Source: Priestia megaterium (GTDB taxonomy: Bacteria > Bacillota > Bacilli > Bacillales > Bacillaceae_H). From it: DNA of 64,000 nucleotides. The stretch lies in NCBI RefSeq assembly GCF_023824195.1, contig NZ_CP085442.1, positions 4,192,001 to 4,256,000 on the forward strand, read 5' to 3'. Of this stretch, positions 55,727 through 64,000 are shown piece by piece. The stretch's first letter is position 1, and every line of letters begins with the position of its first letter. A program made the position numbers and the translations under genes. The notes below the pieces were generated by a model. That model searched no databases, was not told where the DNA came from, and saw nothing but the letters and a program-made list of their open reading frames with translations.

Positions 55727-56863
55727 TTATCTTAATTTTTTTAATTGATCCCCAATCATATCACCTAATTGGAAACCTTTTGACTCTTCTTGTAATTCAT
55801 AGTCACCGTAATCTTCTTGTTCTTCTTCCTCAAGATCACGAATGCTTAACGAAACGCGTCGTTCTTGTTCATTCACATCAAGTACTTTTACCGTCACTTT
55901 TTCGCCTTCAGAAAGCACTTCATGCGGTGTCCCAATATGCTTATGTGAAATTTGAGAAATGTGTACAAGTCCTTCTACTCCAGGTAGAACTTCCACAAAA
56001 GCTCCAAAAGATACAAGTCTTTTAACGGTTCCTTCTACTACATCACCTTGGCGAAGCTTCGTAGAAATGTTGGACCATGGACCTTCTAACGTATCTTTAA
56101 TAGATAATGAAACACGCCCCGTTGATTTGTCAACAGATAATACTTTGACTTTCACAGTATCTCCCTCAGCTACTACATCTGAAGGTTTTTCTACACGCGT
56201 ATGTGAAAGCTGAGAAATATGCACTAACCCATCTACTCCGCCTACATCTACAAACGCACCAAAGTCTGTTAAGCGCTGAACGGTTCCTTCTAAAACCTGA
56301 CCTTCTTTTAATGACTCAAGAACATTTTCTTTTTGTTGTACAAGCTCTTCTTCTACAACTGCACGATGCGAAAGGATCACGCGATTTTTTTCTTTATCTA
56401 ATTCCACTACTTTGACTGTAAGAGTTTGATCTTGATACTCTGCGAAATCATCGACGAAATGAGTTTCAACAAGAGAAGCTGGAATGAATCCTCTTACACC
56501 AATATCTACAACTAATCCGCCTTTGACAATTTCTTTGACTACCGCTTCAAACACTTCACCTGAAGAAAGTTTTGCTTCTAAACCGTCCCATGCTTTTTCA
56601 GCATCTACAGCCCGTTTAGATAACACAAGCAAATCGTCTTCCACTTTAATTACTTTCGCTTCGACTTCGGCACCTTCTTGGATTACATCGCCTGCTTTTT
56701 CAATATGTAAGCTCGCTAATTCACTAATTGGAATAATACCGTCTAGTTTGCTGTTAGGTACATCTACATACACTTGCTTTTCTTCTACTTTTGTAATAGT
56801 ACCTTTTACTGTTTCTCCTACTTCTAATGACGTTACCTCTACTTGATTCATATCTTCTGTCAT
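55727..56863 (-). CDS. ypfD: S1-domain protein, 30S ribosomal protein S1 homologue YpfD
   Basis: RNA-binding protein with four S1 repeats (about residues 15-85, 103-170, 185-255, 272-342), e.g. GAFVDVGGVDGLVHISQLSH and GAFVEVLPGVEGLVHISQISH (each shortened in family alignments), and an acidic tail. Shorter than the six-repeat proteobacterial S1; its ribosomal role in Bacillus is not established. ATG at 56863 with GGAGGAGG; an upstream TTG overlaps that site. Confidence 0.93.
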   Translation of the reverse strand: MTEDMNQVEVTSLEVGETVKGTITKVEEKQVYVDVPNSKLDGIIPISELASLHIEKAGDVIQEGAEVEAKVIKVEDDLLVLSKRAVDAEKAWDGLEAKLSSGEVFEAVVKEIVKGGLVVDIGVRGFIPASLVETHFVDDFAEYQDQTLTVKVVELDKEKNRVILSHRAVVEEELVQQKENVLESLKEGQVLEGTVQRLTDFGAFVDVGGVDGLVHISQLSHTRVEKPSDVVAEGDTVKVKVLSVDKSTGRVSLSIKDTLEGPWSNISTKLRQGDVVEGTVKRLVSFGAFVEVLPGVEGLVHISQISHKHIGTPHEVLSEGEKVTVKVLDVNEQERRVSLSIRDLEEEEQEDYGDYELQEESKGFQLGDMIGDQLKKLR

Positions 56864-57025
56864 CGTCTTTTCCTCCTCCAATATCCATCTACAATATGTA
56901 TTCCCTTGTAAGAGTTCTTCACTCTCTTAGCTCATCATTATTGTATATAGCTCTGTATAGAAAAAACTCTCTTTGTTACTAACTTCTAATAAATAGAATC
57001 TTTTGTCAAGTCATAAGGTTACAAA

Positions 57026-57613
57026 CTATTGATATTTTTCAATTAATTTACCAATGCTTTTCATAATAACTTCGGTTACTTCCTCGGCTGATGCTTTTCG
57101 TTCGCGAAGCTCATCCATCTGAATTGGGGGTCCGTACACTACTTTTAACCTTGCAAAACGCTTATATGGACCAATAACAGCGCAAGGCACAACAGCTGCT
57201 TTTGAACGCAAAGCAAAAAAGCCTACTCCAGCCATCCCTTTTCCTAATTTCCCATCTTTACTTCTTGTTCCTTCTGGAAATAATCCAAGCACTTTTCCTT
57301 CTTTTAAAATCTTTAACCCTTGGCGCAAAGCTTCACGATCTGCCATCCCGCGCTTTACAGGGAATGTTTCTAACTTTGGCAGGACCGTCTTCAGAAAAGG
57401 TGCTTTAAACAGCTCTGCTTTTGCCATAAACGAAATAGGCCTTGGACATGTCACACCTACAGTAGGCGGATCTAAGTTGTCAATATGATTTGAACAAAGC
57501 AAAACTCCGCCTTCTGAAGGGATATTTTCTGCACCGATTACTTCATAACGATAAACTGGTGTTAAAATACCTTTTACAATGGCACGTGCAAACATATAAA
57601 AGCTCAAAATCAT
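57026..57613 (-). CDS. plsC: 1-acyl-sn-glycerol-3-phosphate acyltransferase
   Basis: Second acylation in phosphatidic acid synthesis, membrane-associated. The 195 residues have the acyltransferase motifs NHIDNLD (NHxxxxD, near residue 42), FPVKRG near 84 and FPEGTRS near 114. The start overlaps the cmk stop by 4 nt, so cmk-plsC are coupled; a plsC gene after cmk is common in Bacillaceae. Confidence 0.93.
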   Translation of the reverse strand: MILSFYMFARAIVKGILTPVYRYEVIGAENIPSEGGVLLCSNHIDNLDPPTVGVTCPRPISFMAKAELFKAPFLKTVLPKLETFPVKRGMADREALRQGLKILKEGKVLGLFPEGTRSKDGKLGKGMAGVGFFALRSKAAVVPCAVIGPYKRFARLKVVYGPPIQMDELRERKASAEEVTEVIMKSIGKLIEKYQ

Positions 57614-58284
57614 CCAATCCTTTCTTTTGTAATAGAAAGTATTTTTTCTACAACTCCTTCAATCGATAAGGAAGTTGTATCGATTTCAATTGCATCTTCA
57701 GCTTTTTTAAGAGGTGCTACTTCGCGCTCAGAATCCAGCTTGTCTCTGCGGGCAATTTCTTCTTTTAAACGCTCTAAATTTGATTCAAAACCTTTTTTTA
57801 TGTTTTCGTCATGGCGTCGCTGTGCTCTTTCATCCACAGACGCTAATAAAAAGATTTTAACTTCTGCGTGAGGAAGCACGTGTGTACCGATATCACGTCC
57901 ATCCATTACAACGCCTCCATCTTTAGCAAGGCCCTGCTGTCTCGCTACCATCTCTTCACGAACTGCACGATGTTTCGCTACGATGGATACAGAGTTAGTT
58001 ACTTCTGCGGAACGAATTTCACTTGTAACATTCTGTCCATTTAAGATGACTACCTGTCCAGATTCAGACGGTTTTAAATCGATTACTGTTTCGTTAAGCA
58101 AATGCAATAGCTCTTCTTCATTTTGCAAATCTACCTGGTTTTTCTGCGCTTGATACGTTAGAGCACGATACATCGCTCCTGTATCAACATAAATATATGA
58201 TAAGGTTTCTGCTATAATCTTTGCCACTGTACTTTTCCCAGCAGCTGCAGGACCGTCAATCGCGATTGAAATTTGTTTTTCCAT
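57610..58284 (-). CDS. cmk: Cytidylate kinase
   Basis: Phosphorylates CMP and dCMP. The 224-residue product has the P-loop [13 protein letters not shown] near residue 10, [10 protein letters not shown] near 33 and [12 protein letters not shown] near 148. ATG at 58284 with AAGGGAGG; an upstream in-frame TTG is not needed. Confidence 0.98.
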   Translation of the reverse strand: MEKQISIAIDGPAAAGKSTVAKIIAETLSYIYVDTGAMYRALTYQAQKNQVDLQNEEELLHLLNETVIDLKPSESGQVVILNGQNVTSEIRSAEVTNSVSIVAKHRAVREEMVARQQGLAKDGGVVMDGRDIGTHVLPHAEVKIFLLASVDERAQRRHDENIKKGFESNLERLKEEIARRDKLDSEREVAPLKKAEDAIEIDTTSLSIEGVVEKILSITKERIG

Positions 58285-58369
58285 AAGTGCCTCCCTTAAT
58301 TTCAAAACAGGAACAAACCACTTTCATCTTTTATACAATGAGCCATTTTATATGAAACGTTTATAAACG

Positions 58370-58398
58370 AAAAAAAGAGCAGGGGGTCTTCTCCTGCC
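58370..58398 (-). terminator. Probable terminator of ypfB
   Basis: GCAGG (58379-58383) and CCTGC (58393-58397) pair; the minus-strand RNA continues TCTTTTTTTC. Stem is short but the U-run is strong. Confidence 0.6.
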
Positions 58399-58446
58399 TG
58401 GTGTTCACTGCATGTTTCTTTCCTAGCTATTCTACCATACGTCCGA

Positions 58447-58623
58447 CTACTGGTCGAATGTTTCAATAATTTTATTAAAATTATTTTTGCTAACTCCCTC
58501 ATACTGAATAACCTTTGAGAAATATGTACTGTGACTGCTAGATAGTAAAATACATTGGGCAATTATTAAAAACACAAATTGAATAACCACTAATTTAATT
58601 AAAATTCGTTCTATTCGATTCAC
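58447..58623 (-). CDS. ypfB: YpfB family small membrane protein (DUF5359)
   Basis: A 58-residue gene with a GTG start at 58623. An AAAGGAG site lies 7 nt upstream. The product starts NRIERILIKLVVIQFVFLII, that is, a short basic N-terminus and one membrane segment, then a hydrophilic tail ending ETFDQ. Position between ypfA and cmk is that of B. subtilis ypfB. Function unknown. A longer frame in another phase (58302-58562) covers the same DNA but lacks a site and family resemblance. Confidence 0.85.
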   Translation of the reverse strand: MNRIERILIKLVVIQFVFLIIAQCILLSSSHSTYFSKVIQYEGVSKNNFNKIIETFDQ

Positions 58624-58692
58624 CTTTTTTCTCCTTTTGTAAGAAGTAATACCTTTGCTTACAGTTTAGGAAAGAGAAGTTTTTTTTATACG

Positions 58693-59358
58693 CTAAAGAA
58701 GACCTTTTCTTCTTAGGTCGAGCTGACGCTTTAAGGTATAACGAATCATCATTTCTTTCGTTTGTTTTTCCATATCCATAAATTTAATAGATAGCTGACC
58801 TACTTTACAAGAAGTCGGGGCGGTAATTCGTACAACTTCCCCTTTTAATTCAAGATGCTGCAAAGCTCCCTCACGATTAGGAAGACTTAATCGTACAACA
58901 ACCGAATCTTTCTCATTAAAAAGCAGCGAGTGATGGAAGGAGCCGGCTATTCCACCTGCACTGATGTTTTTAGTCATGATTTCCATTACGTCCTGCTGTT
59001 CTTGTTCACTTTCTATCACCGCCTTCACTGTAAGCCGCACACGGAAAAAATTTCTTCTTTGGATGGATTTTAACTTTTTATCGCCCGGGTAAAAGAGCTT
59101 CACAACAGGCATGCCTTTTATTTCACGCCCTGTTACTTCAGTTGGAAAGGTATATACATTTTGATTGTAACCAATAAACGTGGCAAGCAATTTTGTACCT
59201 TTTAGTAAAAAAGCACTTCGCTGCGTTTCTTCATTTAGCGGATAGCTAATATAAATCACGTCTTCCGTAAACTCAACTACCTTACATCGATATGTTTGTT
59301 GTAATGTAGACTCTCTGTGCCCGCTCTCTAACGTCAACCTCATTCCCGCTTTTATCAT
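58693..59358 (-). CDS. ypfA: PilZ-domain c-di-GMP receptor YpfA (MotI/DgrA)
   Basis: In B. subtilis the homologue binds cyclic di-GMP and inhibits the flagellar motor through MotA. The 221-residue product has an N-terminal YcgR-like domain (about 1-95) and a PilZ domain with the ligand motif QRRNFFRVR (RxxxR type, near residue 100) and NISAGGIAGS ([D/N]xSxxG, near 131). ATG at 59358 with AAGGAGAGAG. Both motifs are intact, so binding is expected. Confidence 0.93.
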   Translation of the reverse strand: MIKAGMRLTLESGHRESTLQQTYRCKVVEFTEDVIYISYPLNEETQRSAFLLKGTKLLATFIGYNQNVYTFPTEVTGREIKGMPVVKLFYPGDKKLKSIQRRNFFRVRLTVKAVIESEQEQQDVMEIMTKNISAGGIAGSFHHSLLFNEKDSVVVRLSLPNREGALQHLELKGEVVRITAPTSCKVGQLSIKFMDMEKQTKEMMIRYTLKRQLDLRRKGLL

Positions 59359-59483
59359 CTTCTCTCTCCTTCAGTTCCACTATATACACTTTTTCCTTTT
59401 ATTCAAACATAGTCAAATATATTTATTTCGCAAATATAAATTAGTTATTTAGACTCAATAAAATATTACAAAACACAAAAACC

Positions 59484-59516
59484 AGTGTCTATAGACACCG
59501 GTTTTTGTCAACTTTA
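59484..59516 (-). terminator. Terminator of the sleB-ypeB operon
   Basis: AAAACCAGTGTCTATAGACACCGGTTTTTG (in two arms, AAAACCAGTGTCT and AGACACCGGTTTT, about 59480-59507) form the stem with one wobble pair; TTTTGTGTTTT follows on the minus strand. Confidence 0.75.
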
Positions 59517-60863
59517 CACTTCATTATATAAAGGTTCTGAGTTTTGCAGTTTTTCGACTTTTTCTTCAAAACCCGTATCGGCATTGATGAAAATTCGATA
59601 CGTATCATTTTTTATTGTCCCTAAAAACTCATAGCATAGCACTTCTTCGTTTAAATCATTCGTAATAATTGCCAAGTGGTCTTCCATCACTTTGACGTTC
59701 GAGTTCAGCTTGGTTTTTGCCTGTTCTTTTGAAATTTTAGGTTTTGGAATATCTCTTGTACGATGTTTTAATAAGAAGTCTTTAGCTGAGAAACCAATCA
59801 CAGATCCATCTTCTAAAGACATTTTCATTTTAACTGAATCCGGATAAATCCGAACTCCACTTTCCGTCTGCTCTACGAATGTAAAGACTCCCATGTTGTC
59901 GTATTGAGCGCTTTCAGCCATCACTAGGCTTTCAAAACGATGATCTTTTAAAAACTTATTCGCTTTGTTCATAGCATCGTTTAAACTAATATTTTGTTTT
60001 TTAATATCTCGATCTTCGAGCACCCAAAGCGGATATCCACCTTTTTGTGTAATATCCATATACGTCTCTTGTTTAGTCTTCGGATCTGTAATGGTTAAGC
60101 TGTACACCTCATAATCGGCATCTTTTCCGCTCTTTACAATATGAATTTGTTCATTTCCTTTTAAATTCAAAAACGAACGCGCCACTTGTTTTGCAACATC
60201 TTCACTAACTTCTCTACCTTTTAATTGATGAAAAGCGTTTTTTTCCTGCTCATTCGTTGCATTCATAACGCCTAAATCTGTTTCGGCAAAAGAATCCATA
60301 CTTTTTTCAACGGTTTTTAATCCGTCAATAATCGTATTGTCCCCTTGCTTTTCTTTTGTGGCTAAGGCTAGCTCAACATCCATCCAGCGCAAGTTATTAT
60401 CAATGACTAGATGCTGTACTTGGCGCATTTCATTTTGAATTTCGCCTGACTGATCATAAAGCGAATTTAACGTTTTATACTCTTTATCTGTTAAGGGGGA
60501 TTTGCTTAAATCCCTTACCGCCACTTTATACGTAAAGTCACCAACATCTGAAAGAAACTCTTCTGTTTTATTGAACGGTAAAAGCGATAAAGGCAGCTGT
60601 CCTACATTGTTATGAGCTTCAGAAGTTAAACGCCATACTTCTGCAAGCGCGGGCGAAAGCTGATCTCTCGAACTCATGGCGAGCGTGCCACCGATTTTAT
60701 CATTTAATAAATCTAGCTGATATGACAAATCATGAAATGCTCGTTGATACGTATTCTCCGCTTGAAGCAGCACAGCATCTTTTTCTTGATGTTCGCTGTA
60801 CCCCCAATACCCTACACCTACAACACCAATAGCTAATAATACAATTAAAATTGTTCGAATCAT
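59514..60863 (-). CDS. ypeB: Germination protein YpeB
   Basis: Partner of the spore cortex lytic enzyme SleB; each protein is needed for the other's stable presence in the spore. The 449 residues have an N-terminal membrane anchor (ILIVLLAIGVVGVGYWGY), a helical region and C-terminal PepSY-type repeats (about 220-440). It follows sleB by 17 nt in the usual bicistronic arrangement expected to be sigmaG-dependent. Confidence 0.96.
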   Translation of the reverse strand: MIRTILIVLLAIGVVGVGYWGYSEHQEKDAVLLQAENTYQRAFHDLSYQLDLLNDKIGGTLAMSSRDQLSPALAEVWRLTSEAHNNVGQLPLSLLPFNKTEEFLSDVGDFTYKVAVRDLSKSPLTDKEYKTLNSLYDQSGEIQNEMRQVQHLVIDNNLRWMDVELALATKEKQGDNTIIDGLKTVEKSMDSFAETDLGVMNATNEQEKNAFHQLKGREVSEDVAKQVARSFLNLKGNEQIHIVKSGKDADYEVYSLTITDPKTKQETYMDITQKGGYPLWVLEDRDIKKQNISLNDAMNKANKFLKDHRFESLVMAESAQYDNMGVFTFVEQTESGVRIYPDSVKMKMSLEDGSVIGFSAKDFLLKHRTRDIPKPKISKEQAKTKLNSNVKVMEDHLAIITNDLNEEVLCYEFLGTIKNDTYRIFINADTGFEEKVEKLQNSEPLYNEV

Positions 60864-60880
60864 GTTTCCTTCACCTCTCT

Positions 60881-61813
60881 TTATCGACAGAAAATGTGTT
60901 TCCCGATTTGCTTAATTTGAGGACGTGACCAAATCCATGCGCTTGTTGCTGTATCTGGATTAAAGTAATAAATAGCATTCCCAGTAGGATCCCATCCGTT
61001 AATAGCATCCATAACCGCTTTTTTAGATGTTGGATTGGGTTCAAGCCAAATTTGCCCATCTGCTACGGCAGTAAATGCACGCGGTTCAAAAATAACTCCA
61101 GCGACTGTATTTGGAAATGACGGACTGTTAACTCGGTTCAAAATAACGGCCGCTACGGCTACTTGGCCATTATATGGTTCACCCCGTGCTTCACCATGCA
61201 CGGCATTTGCCATGAGCTGAATATCATTTTGTGAAAAACCGCTCGGTACATTCACCGCTGTTGGCTTTTGTGCTTTTTCTTTCTGTTGTTCAGAATTTCC
61301 TTTAGACGTATTACGCTGCGGCTGACTGGCAGGTTTTTTTGCTTGAGAAGATCCGCTTTGTGCTTTTTGTTGACCATTATTCCCGCTGCTTTTCCCACTG
61401 CTACCGCTTCCTTTAGACTGTTGATCAAGAGGCTGACCGCCATAGTGCGTAAACTTATTCCCTTTTCTAATTTGATTTTTCACATAGTTTTCGTGATATT
61501 TTGTTGCGTTGGCTAATTTAATCTTTGTTTGCCAGCCTGCTAAACCGTCAATCTTTTTAATGCCAAATTCATATTGAAAATTGCGCAGTGCCCAGTATGT
61601 GCTCCATCCAAATACACCGTCAATTTTCCCATTATAATAACCTAAATACTGAAGTCTCGACTGCAGCTCAATAACGTCATCTCCAACTGCTCCGTGTTGA
61701 ATGACTTGATTTGAAAACGCGTGAGCGGCCTTTGGACTCACAACGGACGCTGCAATAAATGAACATATGCATATGAGACATGCATACTTTTTAAAACATC
61801 GAAATGATAACAT
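60881..61813 (-). CDS. sleB: Spore cortex-lytic enzyme SleB
   Basis: Lytic transglycosylase that degrades spore cortex peptidoglycan at germination. The 310 residues comprise a signal peptide (cut after AHA, about residue 33), a peptidoglycan-binding domain with DDVIELQSRLQYLGYYNGKID (shortened) at about 40-95, a low-complexity Ser/Gln/Lys linker (about 120-200) and the SleB hydrolase domain (NAVHGEARGEPYNGQVA, with the catalytic Glu). ATG at 61813 with AGGAGG; the frame continues upstream without a site. The linker is rich in SSG/QK repeats. Confidence 0.96.
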   Translation of the reverse strand: MLSFRCFKKYACLICICSFIAASVVSPKAAHAFSNQVIQHGAVGDDVIELQSRLQYLGYYNGKIDGVFGWSTYWALRNFQYEFGIKKIDGLAGWQTKIKLANATKYHENYVKNQIRKGNKFTHYGGQPLDQQSKGSGSSGKSSGNNGQQKAQSGSSQAKKPASQPQRNTSKGNSEQQKEKAQKPTAVNVPSGFSQNDIQLMANAVHGEARGEPYNGQVAVAAVILNRVNSPSFPNTVAGVIFEPRAFTAVADGQIWLEPNPTSKKAVMDAINGWDPTGNAIYYFNPDTATSAWIWSRPQIKQIGKHIFCR

Positions 61814-61909
61814 GACAAAACCTCCTACATCGTATGTAACTGATAAGATGATAGGAGTATTTTTTGTAAAGGTTGTTTTTTTATACAAGATGCGCAAAAT
61901 TTACCGAAA

Positions 61910-61958
61910 TGAAAAAAACTCAGCTCATAAATCTCTCAAAAAAGATTTACAAGCTGAG
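61910..61958 (-). terminator. Terminator of prsW
   Basis: CTCAGCT...AAATCT and AGATTT...AGCTGAG arms (61919-61934 and 61943-61958) with a short loop; TTTTTTT follows on the minus strand. Confidence 0.87.
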
Positions 61959-61959
61959 C

Positions 61960-62610
61960 CTAGACAATCGATGGCTGTTTGGCCTTTTTTACTTTTCTTA
62001 ATGCCAGCCACCATAAATAAATCATAAATGGAATAATAATAAATACCCAATGATCCATTGTTTTTAAAATATAATCATATGTTCCATGTAAAATGAGCGG
62101 CGCAAATACGGAATACAGCGTCCACTTCGTTTTTTCCTTTCCTTCAGAAAACTTTGCTTTCCCTAAATAATACCCCATAATGACGCCGAATAAAGCATGA
62201 CTAGATACGGGTAAAAAGGCTCTTCCTAGCGCTGATTCTAAACCATTTGCAAATAAATATAAAATATTTTCAACGGTAGCAAAACCTAAGGAAACAGCTG
62301 CCCCGTAAACAATTCCATCATAATGCTCATCAAATTCCACATGCTGATAAATCGTGAAATATAAAATGAACCATTTGAAAAATTCTTCTAAAAAGCTTGT
62401 CGTAAAAAATGCTTGAAGAAAAGGTGATTGAAAAACGTGTTCTTCACCAAATACATATTGAATAAACATAATTGGCAAAACAAGCATTGCTCCAAAAATA
62501 AATGTTTTTAATACCATTGAAATCGGCTCAGTTTCATATTCATCTTTCAAATAAAAAAAACTTAACAATGCCAATCCTGGCGCAATGCCTGCAGATACAA
62601 TCGCCAACAT
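61960..62610 (-). CDS. prsW: Membrane glutamic-type protease PrsW
   Basis: In B. subtilis PrsW makes the first cut in the anti-sigma factor RsiW, releasing sigmaW under envelope stress. The 216-residue product has about six membrane segments and the active-site EExxK motif, E75-E-F-F-K79, plus [17 protein letters not shown] near residue 135 with the conserved His. It lies next to sleB as in B. subtilis (ypdC). Confidence 0.95.
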   Translation of the reverse strand: MLAIVSAGIAPGLALLSFFYLKDEYETEPISMVLKTFIFGAMLVLPIMFIQYVFGEEHVFQSPFLQAFFTTSFLEEFFKWFILYFTIYQHVEFDEHYDGIVYGAAVSLGFATVENILYLFANGLESALGRAFLPVSSHALFGVIMGYYLGKAKFSEGKEKTKWTLYSVFAPLILHGTYDYILKTMDHWVFIIIPFMIYLWWLALRKVKKAKQPSIV

Positions 62611-62808
62611 AAATAGCGCCTCATCTCCTCTATTTTTTTTAATAGTAACATGTTATCTTTAGGATGAAAATCTCCGTCTATAATGTCCTTATCTTTATAT
62701 GTAAATGCTCACATAACTTGCTGTCGATTTACAAAGCCTAACAAAGACCTTAAACAAGTATACCAAAAAATGTATCATACTTATATGAAAAATTGAAAGG
62801 AGCTCTCT

Positions 62809-63780
62809 ATGAAAACTGTTTATATTCTTCACACCGGCGGCACAATCTCTATGAAAGAAGACATGGCAACTGGATCGGTAACACCAGATATTCAAAATCC
62901 GCTTCACCGCTCAACATCATCTGTTTCAGGTATGGCCAATGTAATCGTAGAAGAAGCATTTCATCTGCCTTCTCCTCACATTACTCCTAAGGAAATGCTT
63001 ATACTTTCAAAAAAAATACGCGATAAAATTAATGAGGGCAAAATTGATGCAGTCGTGTTAACCCACGGTACGGACACGCTGGAAGAAACCGCTTATTTTT
63101 TAGATCTAACAGTGCATACAGATATTCCAATTGTCTTAACTGGAGCCATGAGATCAAGCAATGAGATCGGTTCAGACGGTCCTTATAATTTTATATCTGC
63201 GGTTCGGGTGGCTATTAGTGACGGTGCAAAAGGAAAAGGTGTCTTAGTGGTGATGAACGATGAAATTCATACCGCTGAAAATGTGACCAAGACCCACACA
63301 AGCAACGTGGCGACATTTCAAAGCCCTCAGTACGGGCCAATAGGATTAATCACAAAACGCGGCGTATCTTTTCACCACATGCCTACAGAACATGAATTTT
63401 ATCCTGTTAATCAGATAGATAAACAAATCACTTTATTAAAAGCTTATGCAGGAATGGACGATCAATTATTTCAAGCGGCGGCTTCAATGAATGTCGATGG
63501 ACTTGTAATTGAAGCCCTCGGCCAAGGAAATCTCCCTCCCCTTGCACTTCCGGGAATTCAATTGCTTTTAAAACGAAAGATACCCATCGTGCTCGTTTCT
63601 CGCTGTTTTAATGGAATTGCTCAAGATGTATATGGATATGAAGGCGGTGGCAAGCAGTTGAAAGAGATGGGCGTTATTTTTTCAAATGGCTTAAATGGTC
63701 CTAAAGCACGCATTAAACTGTTAGTTGCTCTCCAAGTAACAACGAATCATGATGAACTGCAGCAGCTATTTAATCATTAG
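62809..63780 (+). CDS. L-asparaginase
   Basis: Hydrolyses asparagine to aspartate. The 323 residues include the first catalytic threonine motif LHTGGTISM near residue 8 and the second, VVLTHGTDTLEETAYFLD near 82. No signal peptide is visible, so it is likely cytoplasmic (type I-like). ATG at 62809 with a GAAAGGAG site. It is on the plus strand, between prsW and ypdA; I recall the same neighbourhood in the B. cereus group but not in B. subtilis. Confidence 0.93.
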   Translation: MKTVYILHTGGTISMKEDMATGSVTPDIQNPLHRSTSSVSGMANVIVEEAFHLPSPHITPKEMLILSKKIRDKINEGKIDAVVLTHGTDTLEETAYFLDLTVHTDIPIVLTGAMRSSNEIGSDGPYNFISAVRVAISDGAKGKGVLVVMNDEIHTAENVTKTHTSNVATFQSPQYGPIGLITKRGVSFHHMPTEHEFYPVNQIDKQITLLKAYAGMDDQLFQAAASMNVDGLVIEALGQGNLPPLALPGIQLLLKRKIPIVLVSRCFNGIAQDVYGYEGGGKQLKEMGVIFSNGLNGPKARIKLLVALQVTTNHDELQQLFNH

Positions 63781-63815
63781 TAAAACAACGCATAGAAGCC
63801 TATGCGTTGTTTTTG
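63780..63815. terminator. Bidirectional terminator between the asparaginase gene and ypdA
   Basis: AAACAACGCATAG (63783-63795), 4-base loop, CTATGCGTTGTTT (63800-63812). It overlaps the end of ypdA. Confidence 0.92.
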
Positions 63816-64000
63816 TTGATAATATGAGAAGCGATTGATTTTCCATGAAAACGTCCATTTTCAATAAAAATCTCATTAGCATTGTTTCCTGCAGCAATCA
63901 CACCAGCGATATAAATTCCTTCCACGTTTGTTTCCATCGTCTCTTCGTTAAAAGAAGGGCGGCCTGTTTCATCATCTAATTCCACACCCATTTTTGTTAA
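63800..64000 (-). CDS. ypdA: Bacillithiol disulfide reductase YpdA, C-terminal end only
   Basis: Only the last 66 codons are in the window; the gene continues beyond base 64000. The segment NVEGIYIAGVIAAGNNANEIFIENG (shortened) is the FAD/NADPH-dependent oxidoreductase C-terminal signature, and the gene next to prsW/asparaginase in Bacillus is ypdA. YpdA reduces oxidised bacillithiol, linking it to bshC at the other end of the window. The ATG seen at 63991 is internal, not the start. Confidence 0.85.
   Translation of the reverse strand, partial: LTKMGVELDDETGRPSFNEETMETNVEGIYIAGVIAAGNNANEIFIENGRFHGKSIASHIINKNNA

Noticed and set aside
58302..58562. 86-codon minus-strand frame upstream of cmk
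   Set aside because: Out of phase with ypfB, which has a proper ribosome binding site and family N-terminus; the longer frame also runs through the ypfB terminator.

Overview
This is chromosomal DNA of a spore-forming Bacillaceae bacterium, most likely Priestia (Bacillus) megaterium or a close relative. Evidence: AT-rich coding sequence with strong GGAGG-type ribosome binding sites, Bacillus-type sporulation and germination genes (ylbJ, gerR, spoIVA, sleB/ypeB), bacillithiol synthesis (bshC), a menaquinone/heptaprenyl cluster, TRAP (mtrB) and gene orders that follow B. subtilis locally. Species assignment is inference. No prophage, insertion sequence, CRISPR array, rRNA or tRNA gene was recognised.

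Layout. 1-3070 (minus): start of the division/wall cluster, with a truncated pbpB, ftsL and rsmH; mraZ is missing. 3405-6387: bshC, a DUF3397 membrane protein and panE. 6546-9668: a three-gene acyl-CoA carboxylase operon set inside the ylb cluster behind a putative cre box. 9982-22495: the ylb block (ylbP, gerR, an enoyl-CoA hydratase gene, rpmF, ylbN, tmcAL/ylbM, ylbL, ylbK, ylbJ, coaD, rsmD, an unknown gene with a structured attenuator-like leader, ylbG, ylbF, a lipoprotein gene, ylbE, ylbD). 22572-28031: ypjA, qcrCBA, ypiF, ypiB, ypiA. 28555-42180: the aromatic supraoperon, transcribed cheR-aroC-aroB-trpEDCFBA-hisC-tyrA-aroA, with ndk upstream; aroH is missing. 42296-46368: heptaprenyl/menaquinone genes, mtrB, folE, hbs. 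46742-52979: spoIVA, yphF, yphE, gpsA, der, yphA. 53100-64000: ypzI, an MFS transporter gene, fni, ypfD, plsC, cmk, ypfB, ypfA, ypeB, sleB, prsW, asparaginase and the 3' end of ypdA.

How they work together. The supraoperon makes chorismate, tryptophan, tyrosine/phenylalanine precursors and a histidine-pathway aminotransferase. Its trp part is preceded by a promoter, at least 14 (G/U)AG triplets, an intrinsic terminator and a Shine-Dalgarno hairpin, which is the classic TRAP attenuation layout. The TRAP gene mtrB lies about 7 kb away. hepS, menG and hepT make menaquinone, the electron donor for the Qcr complex in the same window. SleB and YpeB, SpoIVA, YlbJ and GerR serve spore formation and germination.

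The most notable observations are: a junction (ylbD next to ypjA) that fits one inversion around the terminus relative to B. subtilis; loss of mraZ and aroH from their usual places; a multi-hairpin RNA with an intrinsic terminator at 19415-19589; the carboxylase cassette; a GC-rich palindromic element at 28287-28418; and a small GTG-start gene (ypfB). The window is mostly core genome, and I do not see a convincing wholly new multi-gene system.
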